DNA of 64,000 nucleotides from Myroides marinus (GCF_900109075.1 NZ_FNYS01000004.1:173057-237056), one strand, 5' to 3'. Positions 1 through 9,974 are shown, counted from the stretch's first letter. A program made the numbers and translations. The notes: generated from the letters alone by a model not told the origin.

Positions 1-1
1 A

Positions 2-526
2 GCTTTAGTAGGAGTATCAGTTTTGACTACTTCTTGTTTTAATAAAGAACGTCCGAATTATCAATTCATGTCAAATATGTATACATCTTCTTCATATGAA
101 ACATATGGAGAAGTGCCTACAACAGTTTTTGAAAATGGTAAAGAAGGACAGTTACCTGCTGAAGGATCTGTACCACGCGGATTTCAACCAGAGGAGTATA
201 CAAATACTCCAGAAGGTTTAGCAGAGGCTAAAGTAAATTTAAAGTCTCCGTTATCTGCTGAAGAGAAAGATTTAGAGAAAGGTAAAGCGTTATATACAAT
301 TTACTGTTCAGTTTGTCATGGTGATGCTGGAGATGGAAAAGGTACTTTAGTGAAAAAAGAGAAATTCTTAGGGGTTCCTAACTATAAAGAGAGAGAACTT
401 ACTGAAGGAGGAATCTACCACGTGATTACTTATGGTTTGAATGCAATGGGGTCTCATGCTAATCAGTTAACTCAACACGAGCGTTGGTTAGTTACAGATT
501 ACGTTTTAAAATTGAAATCAGAATAA
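2..526 (+). CDS. actE: Alternative complex III cytochrome c subunit ActE (5' end outside window)
   Basis: This is a membrane-anchored monoheme cytochrome c of alternative complex III, which moves electrons from quinol towards the terminal oxidase. The frame is open from base 2, so the gene starts to the left of the window. The visible N-terminus is the end of a lipoprotein signal peptide with a lipobox ending TTSC, which argues against an internal start at base 23. The heme motif CSVCH lies near base 306, and a Met in LNAMGSH could be the distal heme ligand. actF follows after 31 bp in the same direction, then coxB and coxA, the usual order of the complex III/oxidase supercomplex operon in Bacteroidota. 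Family assignment is confident; the ActE name rests on gene order. Confidence 0.85.
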   Translation, partial: ALVGVSVLTTSCFNKERPNYQFMSNMYTSSSYETYGEVPTTVFENGKEGQLPAEGSVPRGFQPEEYTNTPEGLAEAKVNLKSPLSAEEKDLEKGKALYTIYCSVCHGDAGDGKGTLVKKEKFLGVPNYKERELTEGGIYHVITYGLNAMGSHANQLTQHERWLVTDYVLKLKSE

Positions 527-557
527 TAAATTGTAAAACTTATTTGAAAGTTTAGAT

Positions 558-1865
558 ATGTACACATTTTCAAAAAATTTGAAGACTTTTGCAATCGTTC
601 TTATGGTTCTTGGACTTGTAGGGATTGCATATGGTTTCTTCAGTGCGCCAAAAGATATTGCTGAAGTAAAGCAGATCTTAACTGAGCAAGCTCATCATGA
701 CGGTGGTGAGCATCACGTGACTGCAGCAGATCATTCTGTAGCAGATTCAGCTGATCATGATCATCATGCTGAACACGTATATGGACAGTTAAAAAACAAA
801 CCTTGGACAGCTTTATACGTAGGTTGTATATTTGTGATGTTAGTATCAGTAGGTATCTTAGTATTCTACGCTATTAACAACGCAGCAAGTGCTGGATGGT
901 CTCCAGTATTATTCAGAATAATGGAAGGATTATCTGCTTATGTGTTACCAGGTTCTATTATTTTCTTTGTGATCTTAGTAGTTTCGGTAATGGGAGGTAA
1001 TCATTTATTTATATGGGCAGATCCTGCAGTTGTAGAAGCAGATCATTTAATTGCTGGTAAGTCTGGTTATTTAAATGTTCCTTTCTTCTTAATTAGAGCG
1101 GTTATTTACTTAGCTGGTTGGAATTTCTACAGAATGTATGCTCGTAAACAATCTTTAGCTTTAGATGCTAGTGGTGATTTAACTTACTACAAAAAAATCT
1201 TCAAAGCTTCTGCTGCTTTTTTAGTTTTCTTTATCGTAACTGAGTCTATGGCATCATGGGATTGGATTATGTCAATTGACACACACTGGTACAGTACATT
1301 GTTTGGATGGTATGTATTTGCAAGTTTCTTTGTAACTGCAATTACTGTTATTGCATTCGTAACTTTATACTTAAAAAACAAAGGATATTTAGAGTATGTT
1401 AATACAAGTCATATCCACGATTTAGCTAAATTTATGTTTGGATTAAGTATATTCTGGACTTATCTTTGGTTCTCACAATTTATGTTACAATGGTACTCTA
1501 ATATTCCAGAGGAGGTTACTTACTTCATCTTTAGAATTCAAGAGTATAACTTACCATTCTTCGGAATGTTAGTGTTGAATTTCTTATTGCCTTTATTGTT
1601 ATTGATCAATACAGATTTCAAACGTTTAACTTGGATTGTGGTAATGGCAGGAACATGTATCATCGCAGGTCACTATATTGACTTCTTTATGATGATTGCT
1701 CCTGGTACAGTTGGTGGTTCTTGGTTTATTGGTGTTCCTGAAATTGCATCACTTATGTTCTTCATCGGATTATTTATCTATGTTGGATTTAGTGCAATTG
1801 CTAAAGCACCGTTATTAGCTAAGAATAATCCATTAATTGAAGAGAGTAAACATTTTCACTATTAA
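558..1865 (+). CDS. actF: Alternative complex III quinone-binding membrane subunit ActF
   Basis: This polytopic inner-membrane protein of 435 residues has about ten hydrophobic helices and resembles the NrfD-like quinol-binding subunits of alternative complex III. It lies between the cytochrome c subunit and coxB in one operon, with short gaps of 31 and 17 bp. Residues about 46-73, between the first and second helices, form a His/Asp-rich stretch on what should be a soluble loop. That stretch could bind metal, but this is inference. Length and neighbours fit quinol:cytochrome c oxidoreductase subunits annotated in Flavobacteriia. Confidence 0.88.
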   Translation: MYTFSKNLKTFAIVLMVLGLVGIAYGFFSAPKDIAEVKQILTEQAHHDGGEHHVTAADHSVADSADHDHHAEHVYGQLKNKPWTALYVGCIFVMLVSVGILVFYAINNAASAGWSPVLFRIMEGLSAYVLPGSIIFFVILVVSVMGGNHLFIWADPAVVEADHLIAGKSGYLNVPFFLIRAVIYLAGWNFYRMYARKQSLALDASGDLTYYKKIFKASAAFLVFFIVTESMASWDWIMSIDTHWYSTLFGWYVFASFFVTAITVIAFVTLYLKNKGYLEYVNTSHIHDLAKFMFGLSIFWTYLWFSQFMLQWYSNIPEEVTYFIFRIQEYNLPFFGMLVLNFLLPLLLLINTDFKRLTWIVVMAGTCIIAGHYIDFFMMIAPGTVGGSWFIGVPEIASLMFFIGLFIYVGFSAIAKAPLLAKNNPLIEESKHFHY

Positions 1866-1882
1866 TATTTAAAAATAAACAA

Positions 1883-3049
1883 ATGACAAGTTTATTAATA
1901 TTAGCTGCAGTGGTATTGTTGGGAGTTGCTGTATGGCAATTAACAAAGATTTTCGACTTGACTCAAGTTGGTTCTCATCCTGATGATATCTCTACAGAGA
2001 TCGCTAATGAGAAAGATAATAACATCAATGGTTATTTGACTTTCGCTTTCTTAGGATTCATCTATATCTTCACTATCTTCTGTTTAGTAGAGTATGGAAG
2101 TTTTCCTTTGATGGATAACCCTGCGTCAGAGCACGGAAAAGAGGTAGACAATTTGATGTGGATCTCAATGGGGTTAATCTTTATTGTTCAAATTTTTACT
2201 CAATTCTTATTACACTACTTTGCATTCCAAGGTCGTGGAGTTAAGGGTAGAAAAGCTCGCTTCTTTTCAGATAATGATAAGTTAGAGGCTCTTTGGACAA
2301 TTATTCCAGTAATTACATTATCAGGTTTAATTCTTTACGGATTATTTGCTTGGAATGATATTATGTTCGTTGATGAAGAAGAAGACGTTCTTATTGTTGA
2401 AGTTTACGCTAAACAATTTGGATGGGATGTTCGTTACTCAGGAACAGATAACACTTTAGGTAAAGCAAACGTTCGTTTTATCGAGGGAGTAAATTTAGTA
2501 GGAGTTGATATGTCAGATCCTAATGCTGCCGATGATAAAATGGCAAAAGAATTACACTTGCCAAAAGGTAAAAAAGTTGTATTGAAATTCCGTTCTCAAG
2601 ATGTACTTCACTCAGCTTACTTACCTCACTTTAGAGCACAAATGAACTGTGTTCCTGGTATGGTAACTCAATTTGCATTCGTTCCAACTCTTACAACAGA
2701 TGAGATGAGAGCAAAAGAGGGGATTATTAAGAAAGTTAGTAATATCAACGAGATTAGAGCTGATAGAAGTAAAGAGTTAATCGCTAAAGGAGAAGAAGCT
2801 TTAGATCCATATACATTTGATTACTTATTATTATGTAATAAAATTTGTGGAGCTTCTCACTATAACATGCAAATGAAAGTTGTAGTTGAAACTCCTGAAG
2901 AATTCAATGCTTGGTTAAAAGAACTTCCTACATTAAAAGAGCAAGTTATGGCTGAGAAAGCTGCTAACGCACCTGCTCCTGCTGTACAAGAGGTTCCAGC
3001 TGTAACTGATTCAGTTGCAACTGAAGCTATCGCTCAAGTAGTAAAGTAA
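1883..3049 (+). CDS. coxB: Cytochrome c oxidase subunit II
   Basis: Subunit II accepts electrons from cytochrome c through the binuclear CuA centre and passes them to subunit I. The protein has 388 residues, with hydrophobic helices near residues 3-20, 52-70, 92-112 and 137-157, followed by the periplasmic cupredoxin domain. The CuA ligands are visible: His243, Cys318, Cys322, His326 and Met329 in CNKICGASHYNM. The usual Glu of the CxExC motif is Lys320 here; that position ligates copper through its backbone, so function should survive. A Pro/Ala-rich tail ends the protein. coxA follows after 28 bp. Confidence 0.95.
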   Translation: MTSLLILAAVVLLGVAVWQLTKIFDLTQVGSHPDDISTEIANEKDNNINGYLTFAFLGFIYIFTIFCLVEYGSFPLMDNPASEHGKEVDNLMWISMGLIFIVQIFTQFLLHYFAFQGRGVKGRKARFFSDNDKLEALWTIIPVITLSGLILYGLFAWNDIMFVDEEEDVLIVEVYAKQFGWDVRYSGTDNTLGKANVRFIEGVNLVGVDMSDPNAADDKMAKELHLPKGKKVVLKFRSQDVLHSAYLPHFRAQMNCVPGMVTQFAFVPTLTTDEMRAKEGIIKKVSNINEIRADRSKELIAKGEEALDPYTFDYLLLCNKICGASHYNMQMKVVVETPEEFNAWLKELPTLKEQVMAEKAANAPAPAVQEVPAVTDSVATEAIAQVVK

Positions 3050-3077
3050 AACTCACATATTAAAATCAATCTATACT

Positions 3078-4880
3078 ATGTCAGTAGAAGGACACGAAAA
3101 CAATCACGATCATTCACATGATCATGATCATCACGATAAAGGGAACTTCTTTACTAAATATGTGTTTAGTTTAGACCACAAAATGATTGCTAAACAATAC
3201 CTGATCACAGGTATTGTTATGGGAATCGTTGGGATTGTAATGTCTCTTTTATTCAGAATGCAAATTGCTTGGCCAGAAGAATCTTTTACAGTATTCAAAT
3301 GGTTATTAGGTGATAAAATGGCTCCTGATGGAGTTATGAAAAACGATGCCTACCTTGCATTAGTAACTATGCACGGTACTATCATGGTATTCTTCGTTTT
3401 AACTGCTGGTTTAAGTGGTACGTTCTCGAACTTACTTATTCCATTGCAAATTGGAGCACGTGATATGGCTTCAGGATTCTTAAACATGTTGTCTTACTGG
3501 TTATTCTTCATCTCTGCAGTATTAATGATTATTTCATTATTCGTAGAAGGTGGACCTGCATCTTCAGGATGGACTGTATATCCTCCTTTAAGTGCATTAC
3601 CAAAAGCTATTCCTGGATCAGGAATGGGTATGACATTATGGTTAGTATCTATGGCAATCTTTATTGCATCTTCATTAATGGGATCATTAAACTATGTTGC
3701 TACAGTTATTAACTTAAGAACAAAAGGGATGTCTATGACAAGATTACCTTTAACAGTATGGGCTTTATTTACTACAGCTGTTATTGGTATCGTATCTTTC
3801 CCTGTATTATTATCAGCTGCTTTATTATTATTATTCGATAGAAGTTTTGGAACATCATTCTTCTTATCTGATATCTATTTAGCAGGAGAGGTATTACATT
3901 ACCAAGGTGGATCACCTGTATTATATGAGCACTTATTCTGGTTCTTAGGTCACCCTGAGGTTTATATCGTAATCTTACCAGCGATGGGTATTACGTCAGA
4001 AATTATTGCTTGTAACGCTCGTAAACCAATCTTTGGTTACCGTGCGATGATCGCTTCTATCTTAGGTATTGCTTTCTTATCAACAATTGTTTGGGGACAC
4101 CACATGTTCGTATCTGGTATGAACCCATTCTTAGGATCTGTATTTACATTTACTACGTTGTTAATTGCAATTCCATCTGCTGTAAAAGCGTTCAACTATA
4201 TCACTACAATTTGGAGTGGTAATATCCAAATGAACCCATCAATGTTATTCTGTATCGGATTCGTATCTACGTTTATTACAGGAGGTTTAACAGGGATTAT
4301 TTTAGGAGATTCAACACTAGATATCAACGTTCACGATACATATTTCGTTATTGCTCACTTCCACTTAGTAATGGGTATTTCTGCTCTTTACGGAATGTTT
4401 GCTGGTATCTACCACTGGTTCCCTAAAATGTTTGGACGTATGATGAACAAAAACTTAGGTTATATCCACTTCTGGGTAACTGCAGTTTGTGCTTACGGAG
4501 TATTCTTCCCAATGCACTTCATCGGATTAGCTGGTTTACCACGTCGTTACTACTCAAATACTGCATTCCCATTATTTGATGAGTTCTATGATGTAAACGT
4601 ATTAATTACTGTATTTGCTTTAGTTGGAGCAGCGTTCCAATTAGTGTTCTTATGGAACTTCTTCTACAGTATTTTCTATGGTAAGAAAGCTACTCAAAAC
4701 CCATGGAGAAGTAACTCACTTGAGTGGACTACACCAGTTGAGCACATCCACGGTAACTGGCCTGGAGAATTACCAGTTGTTTACAGATGGCCTTATGACT
4801 ACAGTAAACCTGGATTACCAGACGACTTTGCTCCTCAAAATATGCCTTACGTTGAAGGTGAAGAGCAATTACACCACTAA
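3078..4880 (+). CDS. coxA: Cytochrome c oxidase subunit I
   Basis: This is the catalytic subunit of the heme-copper oxidase (600 residues, about twelve helices), which reduces oxygen and pumps protons. Ligands are visible: His99 for the low-spin heme, His292 in HPEVY with Tyr296 for the CuB His-Tyr pair, the His341-His342 pair for CuB, and HFH (His427, His429) for the high-spin and low-spin hemes. Residues 6-20 are an unusual His/Asp run on the N-terminal tail. It is the last gene of the complex III/oxidase operon and is closed by a strong terminator at 4904-4932. Confidence 0.97.
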   Translation: MSVEGHENNHDHSHDHDHHDKGNFFTKYVFSLDHKMIAKQYLITGIVMGIVGIVMSLLFRMQIAWPEESFTVFKWLLGDKMAPDGVMKNDAYLALVTMHGTIMVFFVLTAGLSGTFSNLLIPLQIGARDMASGFLNMLSYWLFFISAVLMIISLFVEGGPASSGWTVYPPLSALPKAIPGSGMGMTLWLVSMAIFIASSLMGSLNYVATVINLRTKGMSMTRLPLTVWALFTTAVIGIVSFPVLLSAALLLLFDRSFGTSFFLSDIYLAGEVLHYQGGSPVLYEHLFWFLGHPEVYIVILPAMGITSEIIACNARKPIFGYRAMIASILGIAFLSTIVWGHHMFVSGMNPFLGSVFTFTTLLIAIPSAVKAFNYITTIWSGNIQMNPSMLFCIGFVSTFITGGLTGIILGDSTLDINVHDTYFVIAHFHLVMGISALYGMFAGIYHWFPKMFGRMMNKNLGYIHFWVTAVCAYGVFFPMHFIGLAGLPRRYYSNTAFPLFDEFYDVNVLITVFALVGAAFQLVFLWNFFYSIFYGKKATQNPWRSNSLEWTTPVEHIHGNWPGELPVVYRWPYDYSKPGLPDDFAPQNMPYVEGEEQLHH

Positions 4881-4903
4881 TAGATAATTTTTATTAGATA
4901 TGT

Positions 4904-4932
4904 AAAAGCCATCCGCGAGGATGGCTTTTTTT
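4904..4932 (+). terminator. Intrinsic terminator of the actE-coxA operon
   Basis: An 11-bp perfect stem, AAAAGCCATCC with its complement, closes on a GCGA tetraloop and runs into a T tract. It lies 24 bp after the coxA stop and just upstream of the ruvB promoter. Confidence 0.93.
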
Positions 4933-4959
4933 GTTTATGTAAGACAGTAAATTTTGGAT

Positions 4960-4967
4960 TATATTTG
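4960..4967 (+). promoter_or_regulatory. Bacteroidota -7 box (TATATTTG) for ruvB
   Basis: TATATTTG matches the TAnnTTTG consensus of the primary sigma factor in Bacteroidota. It ends only 4 nt before the ATG at 4972, so a transcript from it would have almost no leader. No convincing -33 TTTG at normal spacing was seen. Confidence 0.55.
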
Positions 4968-4971
4968 TAGT

Positions 4972-6000
4972 ATGAATGAGAATTTAAACCCAACAAATAA
5001 GCATTATTCTTCTGAAGAGTTAGATGTAGAGAAGAAGTTACGTCCCTTGTCGTTTGACGATTTTGCGGGACAAGATCAAGTGTTAGAGAACTTAAAGATC
5101 TTCGTTGAAGCTGCTAATCTAAGAGGTGAAGCTTTAGATCATACTTTGTTTCATGGACCTCCAGGACTTGGAAAGACAACTTTAGCTAATATCTTAGCTA
5201 ATGAGTTAGATGTTGGGATTAAGATTACTTCTGGACCTGTATTAGATAAACCTGGTGATTTGGCTGGTTTATTAACAAATTTAGAAGAGAGAGATGTTTT
5301 GTTTATAGATGAGATACATAGATTAAGTCCTATTGTTGAAGAATATCTGTATTCTGCTATGGAGGATTTTAAGATTGATATTATGATTGAGTCTGGGCCT
5401 AATGCACGTACTGTTCAAATACATCTGAATCCTTTTACTTTAGTGGGGGCAACAACGCGTTCTGGATTACTAACTTCTCCTATGCGTGCTCGTTTCGGGA
5501 TACAAAGTAGATTACAATACTATAATAAGGAATTATTAGCTACTATTATTGAGCGTAGTGCTTCGATATTAGGTGTACATATTGATTTAGAAGCAGCTAT
5601 AGAGATAGCAGGTAGAAGTAGAGGAACTCCTCGTATAGCTAATGCTCTGCTGCGTCGTGTACGTGATTTTGCTCAAATAAAGGGGAATGGTAGTATTGAT
5701 ATTGAAATTTCTAAATATGCATTGAATTCATTGAATGTGGATTCTTTTGGACTAGATGAGATGGATAACAAGATTCTTAGTACTATTATTGATAAGTTTA
5801 AAGGTGGTCCTGTAGGATTATCAACATTAGCTACAGCTGTGTCTGAAAATGGTGAAACTATAGAAGAAGTGTATGAACCTTATCTGATACAAGAGGGATT
5901 TATATTAAGAACTCCTCGTGGAAGAGAAGCTACTGAGAAAGCATATAAACATTTGGGACGTGAAAAGAGTAATGTTCAAGGTGGTTTGTTTGATATGTAG
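4972..6000 (+). CDS. ruvB: Holliday junction branch migration ATPase RuvB
   Basis: RuvB is the hexameric AAA+ motor that drives branch migration of Holliday junctions with RuvA and RuvC. The protein has 342 residues from the ATG at 4972, giving the family-typical start MNENLNPT. An upstream in-frame start at 4954 is rejected because it lies above the promoter box. Walker A is [10 protein letters not shown] (residues 61-70), Walker B is FIDEIH (around 111-116), and the C-terminal winged helix includes [10 protein letters not shown]. queG follows 23 bp downstream. ruvA is not adjacent but lies 3.4 kb further on in the same direction. Confidence 0.97.
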   Translation: MNENLNPTNKHYSSEELDVEKKLRPLSFDDFAGQDQVLENLKIFVEAANLRGEALDHTLFHGPPGLGKTTLANILANELDVGIKITSGPVLDKPGDLAGLLTNLEERDVLFIDEIHRLSPIVEEYLYSAMEDFKIDIMIESGPNARTVQIHLNPFTLVGATTRSGLLTSPMRARFGIQSRLQYYNKELLATIIERSASILGVHIDLEAAIEIAGRSRGTPRIANALLRRVRDFAQIKGNGSIDIEISKYALNSLNVDSFGLDEMDNKILSTIIDKFKGGPVGLSTLATAVSENGETIEEVYEPYLIQEGFILRTPRGREATEKAYKHLGREKSNVQGGLFDM

Positions 6001-6023
6001 TTAGGAGCTTATATTAGATTTAC

Positions 6024-6950
6024 ATGATAGAGAATAAAAATAAATATACTACAATGATAAAAACCGAGGCCAAACGCCTTGGTTTTTCGTCTTGTGGAAT
6101 ATCTAAAGCAACCTTTCTTGAGACAGAAGCCCCTCGTTTAGAGCGATGGCTTAATAATCAAATGCACGGAGAGATGTCTTATATGGAGAATCATTTTGAT
6201 AAGCGTCTTGATCCTCGTCTGTTAGTAGAAGGAGCTAAAAGTGTAGTTTCTTTGACGCTAAATTATTATCCTGAAGAAAGACAAGTAGATGACAATTATA
6301 AGATATCTAAATATGCTTATGGGGAAGATTATCATTATGTTATTAAAGATAAATTAAAAGAATTGTTAGCTTTTATTAATGATGAGATTGGTGCTGTGGA
6401 TGGACGTGTATTTGTTGATTCTGCTCCTGTTTTAGATAAAGCGTGGGCTGCAAAATCTGGATTGGGTTGGGTTGGTAAAAACAATAATTTAATCAATAGA
6501 AAAAGTGGTTCATTTTTCTTTATAGCTGAATTAATCATTGATTTGGAATTAGAAGAGGATGGTCCAACAACAGATCATTGTGGTACATGTACTAAATGTA
6601 TAGATGCTTGCCCTACTGGTGCTATAGAAAGTGCTCATATAGTGAATGGTAGTAAGTGTATCTCTTACTTAACTATAGAACTCAAAGATGATATTCCAGA
6701 AGAGTTTAGTGGAAAGTTAGATAATTGGATGTTTGGATGTGATGTTTGTCAAGATGTTTGTCCTTGGAATAGGTTCTCTTCACCCCATAAAGAGGCTAGA
6801 TTTATTCCTAATAATGAGTTAATACAGTTTAGTGAGAGGGAATGGAAGGAACTTACGAAAGAAACTTTTAATGAAATCTTTAAAAAATCCGCAATAAAGA
6901 GGACTAAATACGAGGGCTTGTTGAGAAATATGCAATTTTTAGGGGAGTGA
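6024..6950 (+). CDS. queG: Epoxyqueuosine reductase QueG
   Basis: QueG reduces epoxyqueuosine to queuosine in tRNA, a cobalamin-dependent last step of wobble-base modification. The 308-residue protein carries a bacterial ferredoxin-like arrangement of Cys: [12 protein letters not shown] (Cys186, 189, 192, 196) and CDVCQDVCP (Cys239, 242, 246), with Cys212 between them, consistent with two 4Fe-4S clusters. The N-terminal part with [11 protein letters not shown] is typical of the family. The gene starts 23 bp after ruvB and is probably co-transcribed with it. Confidence 0.94.
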   Translation: MIENKNKYTTMIKTEAKRLGFSSCGISKATFLETEAPRLERWLNNQMHGEMSYMENHFDKRLDPRLLVEGAKSVVSLTLNYYPEERQVDDNYKISKYAYGEDYHYVIKDKLKELLAFINDEIGAVDGRVFVDSAPVLDKAWAAKSGLGWVGKNNNLINRKSGSFFFIAELIIDLELEEDGPTTDHCGTCTKCIDACPTGAIESAHIVNGSKCISYLTIELKDDIPEEFSGKLDNWMFGCDVCQDVCPWNRFSSPHKEARFIPNNELIQFSEREWKELTKETFNEIFKKSAIKRTKYEGLLRNMQFLGE

Positions 6951-6983
6951 ATTTAGTAAATCCGAATTATACTACAAAAAGGT

Positions 6984-6991
6984 TATCTTTG
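6984..6991 (+). promoter_or_regulatory. -7 box (TATCTTTG) for maeB
   Basis: TATCTTTG fits TAnnTTTG and lies 23 bp upstream of the maeB ATG. The -33 region is weak, with only a TTTA-like sequence further upstream. Confidence 0.5.
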
Positions 6992-7014
6992 TTCGTCACA
7001 TTAAATGTAAATTT

Positions 7015-9294
7015 ATGAATAAAGATAGTTTACGTAGAGAGGCACTAAAATACCACGCAGAACCAACGCCTGGTAAAATTCAAGTAGTCCCTACGAAGAA
7101 GTATTCATCACAAAGAGATTTAGCTTTAGCATATTCACCAGGAGTGGCAGAGCCATGTTTAGAAATTGCAAGCGATGTAAATAATGTATATAAATACACA
7201 GCAAAAGGTAATTTAGTAGCTGTTATCTCTAACGGTACAGCAGTATTAGGATTAGGAGATATCGGACCAGAGGCTTCTAAACCTGTAATGGAAGGTAAAG
7301 GTCTTCTATTTAAAATCTTTGCTGATATTGATGTTTTCGATATTGAGGTAGATACTACAGATGTAGATAAGTTTATCGAAACTGTAAAAAATATTGCTCC
7401 AACTTTTGGAGGTATTAACTTAGAAGATATTAAAGCTCCTGAATCTTTTGAAATCGAAAGACGTTTAAAAGAAGAGTTAGATATTCCTGTAATGCACGAT
7501 GACCAACACGGTACTGCTATTATTTCGGCTGCGGCATTACTAAATGCTGTAGAATTAGCTGGTAAAAAGATGGAAGATATTACTATGGTAGTATCTGGTG
7601 CAGGTTCTGCAGCTATCGCATGTGCTAAGTTATATGTTGCTTTTGGTGTTAAACAATCTAATATTAAGATGTTTAATAGCAAGGGAGTATTAAAGAAAGA
7701 CGATTCACGTATTTCTGATATGCAAAGAGAATTTGCCGTTGATACTGATATTTCTTTAGAAGATGCATTAAAAGGAACTGATGTATTTATCGGTCTTTCA
7801 ACTGCTGACGTTTTAAAACCAGAAATGCTTTTAGGTATGGCTGATAATCCTATCGTGTTTGCGATGGCTAATCCAAGACCTGAAATTGATTATAACCTTG
7901 CTGTAGCTACTCGTAAGGACATTATTATGGCTACTGGACGTTCAGATTTTCCTAACCAAGTAAATAATGTTTTAGGTTTCCCATTTATCTTTAGAGGTGC
8001 GTTAGATGTACGTGCAACTAAAATTAATGAAGAAATGAAGATGGCTGCTGTTGTAGCGTTAGCTAAATTGGCTAAAGAACCAGTGCCTGAGCAAGTGAAC
8101 ATTGCTTATGGTGAAACTAAATTCACTTTCGGTAGAGAGTATATTATTCCAAAACCTTTTGATCCTAGATTGATTTCTGTAGTTCCTCCTGCTGTGGCTA
8201 AAGCTGCTATGGATTCAGGAATTTCACTTGCTCCAATTACTGATTGGGAAGAGTATAAGGCATCATTAGAGGAAAGAATGGGGTCAGATAATAAATTAGT
8301 ACGTATGTTGATTAACCGTGCTAAAACTGAACCGAAACGTGTTGTGTATGCTGAAGCAGATCATTTAGACGTATTAAAGGCAGCTCAGATTGCTTATGAA
8401 GAAGGTATGGTTACTCCGATTTTATTAGGAGATAAAGAAACTATTATCGAACTTAAGAAAGAGATTGAGTTTACTGCTGACGTTGAAATTATAGATCCTA
8501 AAGCAGAAGAACAAAAAGAAAGAAGAGCAGCTTTTGCAAACGCTTATTGGGAAACTAGAAAGCGCAAAGGTGTTACTTTATACGAAGCAGGTAAATTAAT
8601 GTTAGAGCGCAACTATTTCGCTTCTATGTTGATTAACGAAGGACAAGCTGATGCTATGTTAACAGGATACTCTAGAAGTTATCCAAATGTAGTGAAGCCT
8701 ATTCTAGAGTTAATCCCTAAAGCACAAGGAGTAAGTAGAGTGGCTACAACTAACCTAATGATGACAAAAAGAGGACCTATGTTCTTAGCGGATACAGCTA
8801 TTAACCCAGATCCTACTGCAGAAGATTTAGCAAAAATCGCTGTTATGACAGAAAAAACGGTACGTATGTTTGGTATGGAACCTGCTGTAGCGATGCTTTC
8901 TTATGCTAACTTTGGTTCAGCACCTAATGCTTCACCAACTAAGATGAAAGAAGCTGTTCGTATCTTACACGAACAATATCCTGATATGGTAGTGGATGGA
9001 GAGATTCAAATCGATTTTGCTTTAAATAGCGAAATGTTGAAGAGTAAATTCCCATTCTCTAAGTTAGTGGATAAAAAAGTGAATACGCTTATCTTCCCTA
9101 ACCTAGATTCAGCAAATATCACTTACAAAATGTTGAAAGAATTGAATAAAGCAACTTCTATAGGTCCAATTATTTTGGGGTTAGATAAAGCTGTTCACGT
9201 ATTCCAACTAGGTGCTAGTGTTGATGAAATGGTTAATATGACAGCTGTAGCTGTAGTGGATGCACAAGTACGTGAACACCGTAAAAAGAAATAA
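7015..9294 (+). CDS. maeB: NADP-dependent malic enzyme with C-terminal phosphate acetyltransferase-like domain
   Basis: This two-domain protein of 759 residues converts malate to pyruvate and CO2 with reduction of NADP. Residues 1 to about 430 are the malic enzyme part: the N-terminal region with YSPGVAEPC, the substrate/metal-binding region with HDDQHGTA, and a Rossmann segment with VVSGAGSAAIA. Residues about 430-759 resemble phosphate acetyltransferase; in MaeB-type enzymes this half is usually regulatory, binding acetyl-CoA. It stands between queG and ruvA with its own promoter-like box upstream. Whether the C-terminal half is catalytic cannot be told from the sequence. Confidence 0.95.
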   Translation: MNKDSLRREALKYHAEPTPGKIQVVPTKKYSSQRDLALAYSPGVAEPCLEIASDVNNVYKYTAKGNLVAVISNGTAVLGLGDIGPEASKPVMEGKGLLFKIFADIDVFDIEVDTTDVDKFIETVKNIAPTFGGINLEDIKAPESFEIERRLKEELDIPVMHDDQHGTAIISAAALLNAVELAGKKMEDITMVVSGAGSAAIACAKLYVAFGVKQSNIKMFNSKGVLKKDDSRISDMQREFAVDTDISLEDALKGTDVFIGLSTADVLKPEMLLGMADNPIVFAMANPRPEIDYNLAVATRKDIIMATGRSDFPNQVNNVLGFPFIFRGALDVRATKINEEMKMAAVVALAKLAKEPVPEQVNIAYGETKFTFGREYIIPKPFDPRLISVVPPAVAKAAMDSGISLAPITDWEEYKASLEERMGSDNKLVRMLINRAKTEPKRVVYAEADHLDVLKAAQIAYEEGMVTPILLGDKETIIELKKEIEFTADVEIIDPKAEEQKERRAAFANAYWETRKRKGVTLYEAGKLMLERNYFASMLINEGQADAMLTGYSRSYPNVVKPILELIPKAQGVSRVATTNLMMTKRGPMFLADTAINPDPTAEDLAKIAVMTEKTVRMFGMEPAVAMLSYANFGSAPNASPTKMKEAVRILHEQYPDMVVDGEIQIDFALNSEMLKSKFPFSKLVDKKVNTLIFPNLDSANITYKMLKELNKATSIGPIILGLDKAVHVFQLGASVDEMVNMTAVAVVDAQVREHRKKK

Positions 9295-9361
9295 ATTACT
9301 GGTATTCTGAATAGTACTTATCAGACTGATTATTTGTTATTAATTAGTTAATATTTATTGT

Positions 9362-9369
9362 TATTTTTG
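9362..9369 (+). promoter_or_regulatory. -7 box (TATTTTTG) for ruvA
   Basis: TATTTTTG fits the TAnnTTTG consensus 20 bp before the ruvA ATG. The nearest TTTG upstream (9333-9336) is 25 bp away, which is longer than the usual spacing, so the -33 element is uncertain. Confidence 0.45.
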
Positions 9370-9389
9370 AAGTAAAATACAATATAAAA

Positions 9390-9971
9390 ATGATAGCACA
9401 TATTCAAGGACGCCTAGTAGAAAAAACAGCCACAGAAGTGGTAATAGATTGCGGGGGAGTAGGATATCTTATCCATATTTCCCTGCATACTTTTTCTCAA
9501 ATTGGTTCCTCAGAAAATTTGAGATTATATACTTACCTACAAATAAAAGAAGACGGACATACCTTGTTCGGATTTATAGATAAAATAGAACGTGAACTTT
9601 TTAAATTGCTAATATCTGTTTCAGGTATTGGTGGTAATACAGCACGTAATATGTTGTCTTCTATAGCTCCAAAAGATTTACTACAAGCTATAGGTTCTAG
9701 TGATGTTAAGACAATTCAATCTGTCAAAGGAATAGGAGCAAAAACGGCTCAACGTGTTATTCTTGATTTACAAGAAAAGGTTCTAAAATTATATAATATT
9801 GATGAAGTTTCTCCTGTTATTAACAATACAAATGCAGATGAAGCGTTATCAGCTTTAGAGGTATTAGGTTTTGTTCGTAAATCAGCTGAAAAGGTTGTAG
9901 ATAAGATTATCAAACAAACACCAGATGCTTCAGTAGAGTTTATAATTAAACAAGCTTTAAAAAATTTATAA
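9390..9971 (+). CDS. ruvA: Holliday junction DNA-binding protein RuvA
   Basis: RuvA binds the four-way junction as a tetramer and loads RuvB. The 193-residue protein has the N-terminal OB-fold (residues 1-60, MIAHIQGRLVEK), the double helix-hairpin-helix region (around 70-130, with SGIGGNTARNMLS and VKGIGAKTAQRVILDL), and the C-terminal domain III that contacts RuvB. sprA starts 3 bp after its stop, so sprA is probably read through from the ruvA transcript. Confidence 0.96.
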   Translation: MIAHIQGRLVEKTATEVVIDCGGVGYLIHISLHTFSQIGSSENLRLYTYLQIKEDGHTLFGFIDKIERELFKLLISVSGIGGNTARNMLSSIAPKDLLQAIGSSDVKTIQSVKGIGAKTAQRVILDLQEKVLKLYNIDEVSPVINNTNADEALSALEVLGFVRKSAEKVVDKIIKQTPDASVEFIIKQALKNL

Positions 9972-9974
9972 ATT

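Noticed and set aside
7080..7682. 200-codon frame antisense to maeB
   Set aside because: It lies entirely within the conserved malic enzyme region; the antisense composition is Ser/Ile-rich with no domain.
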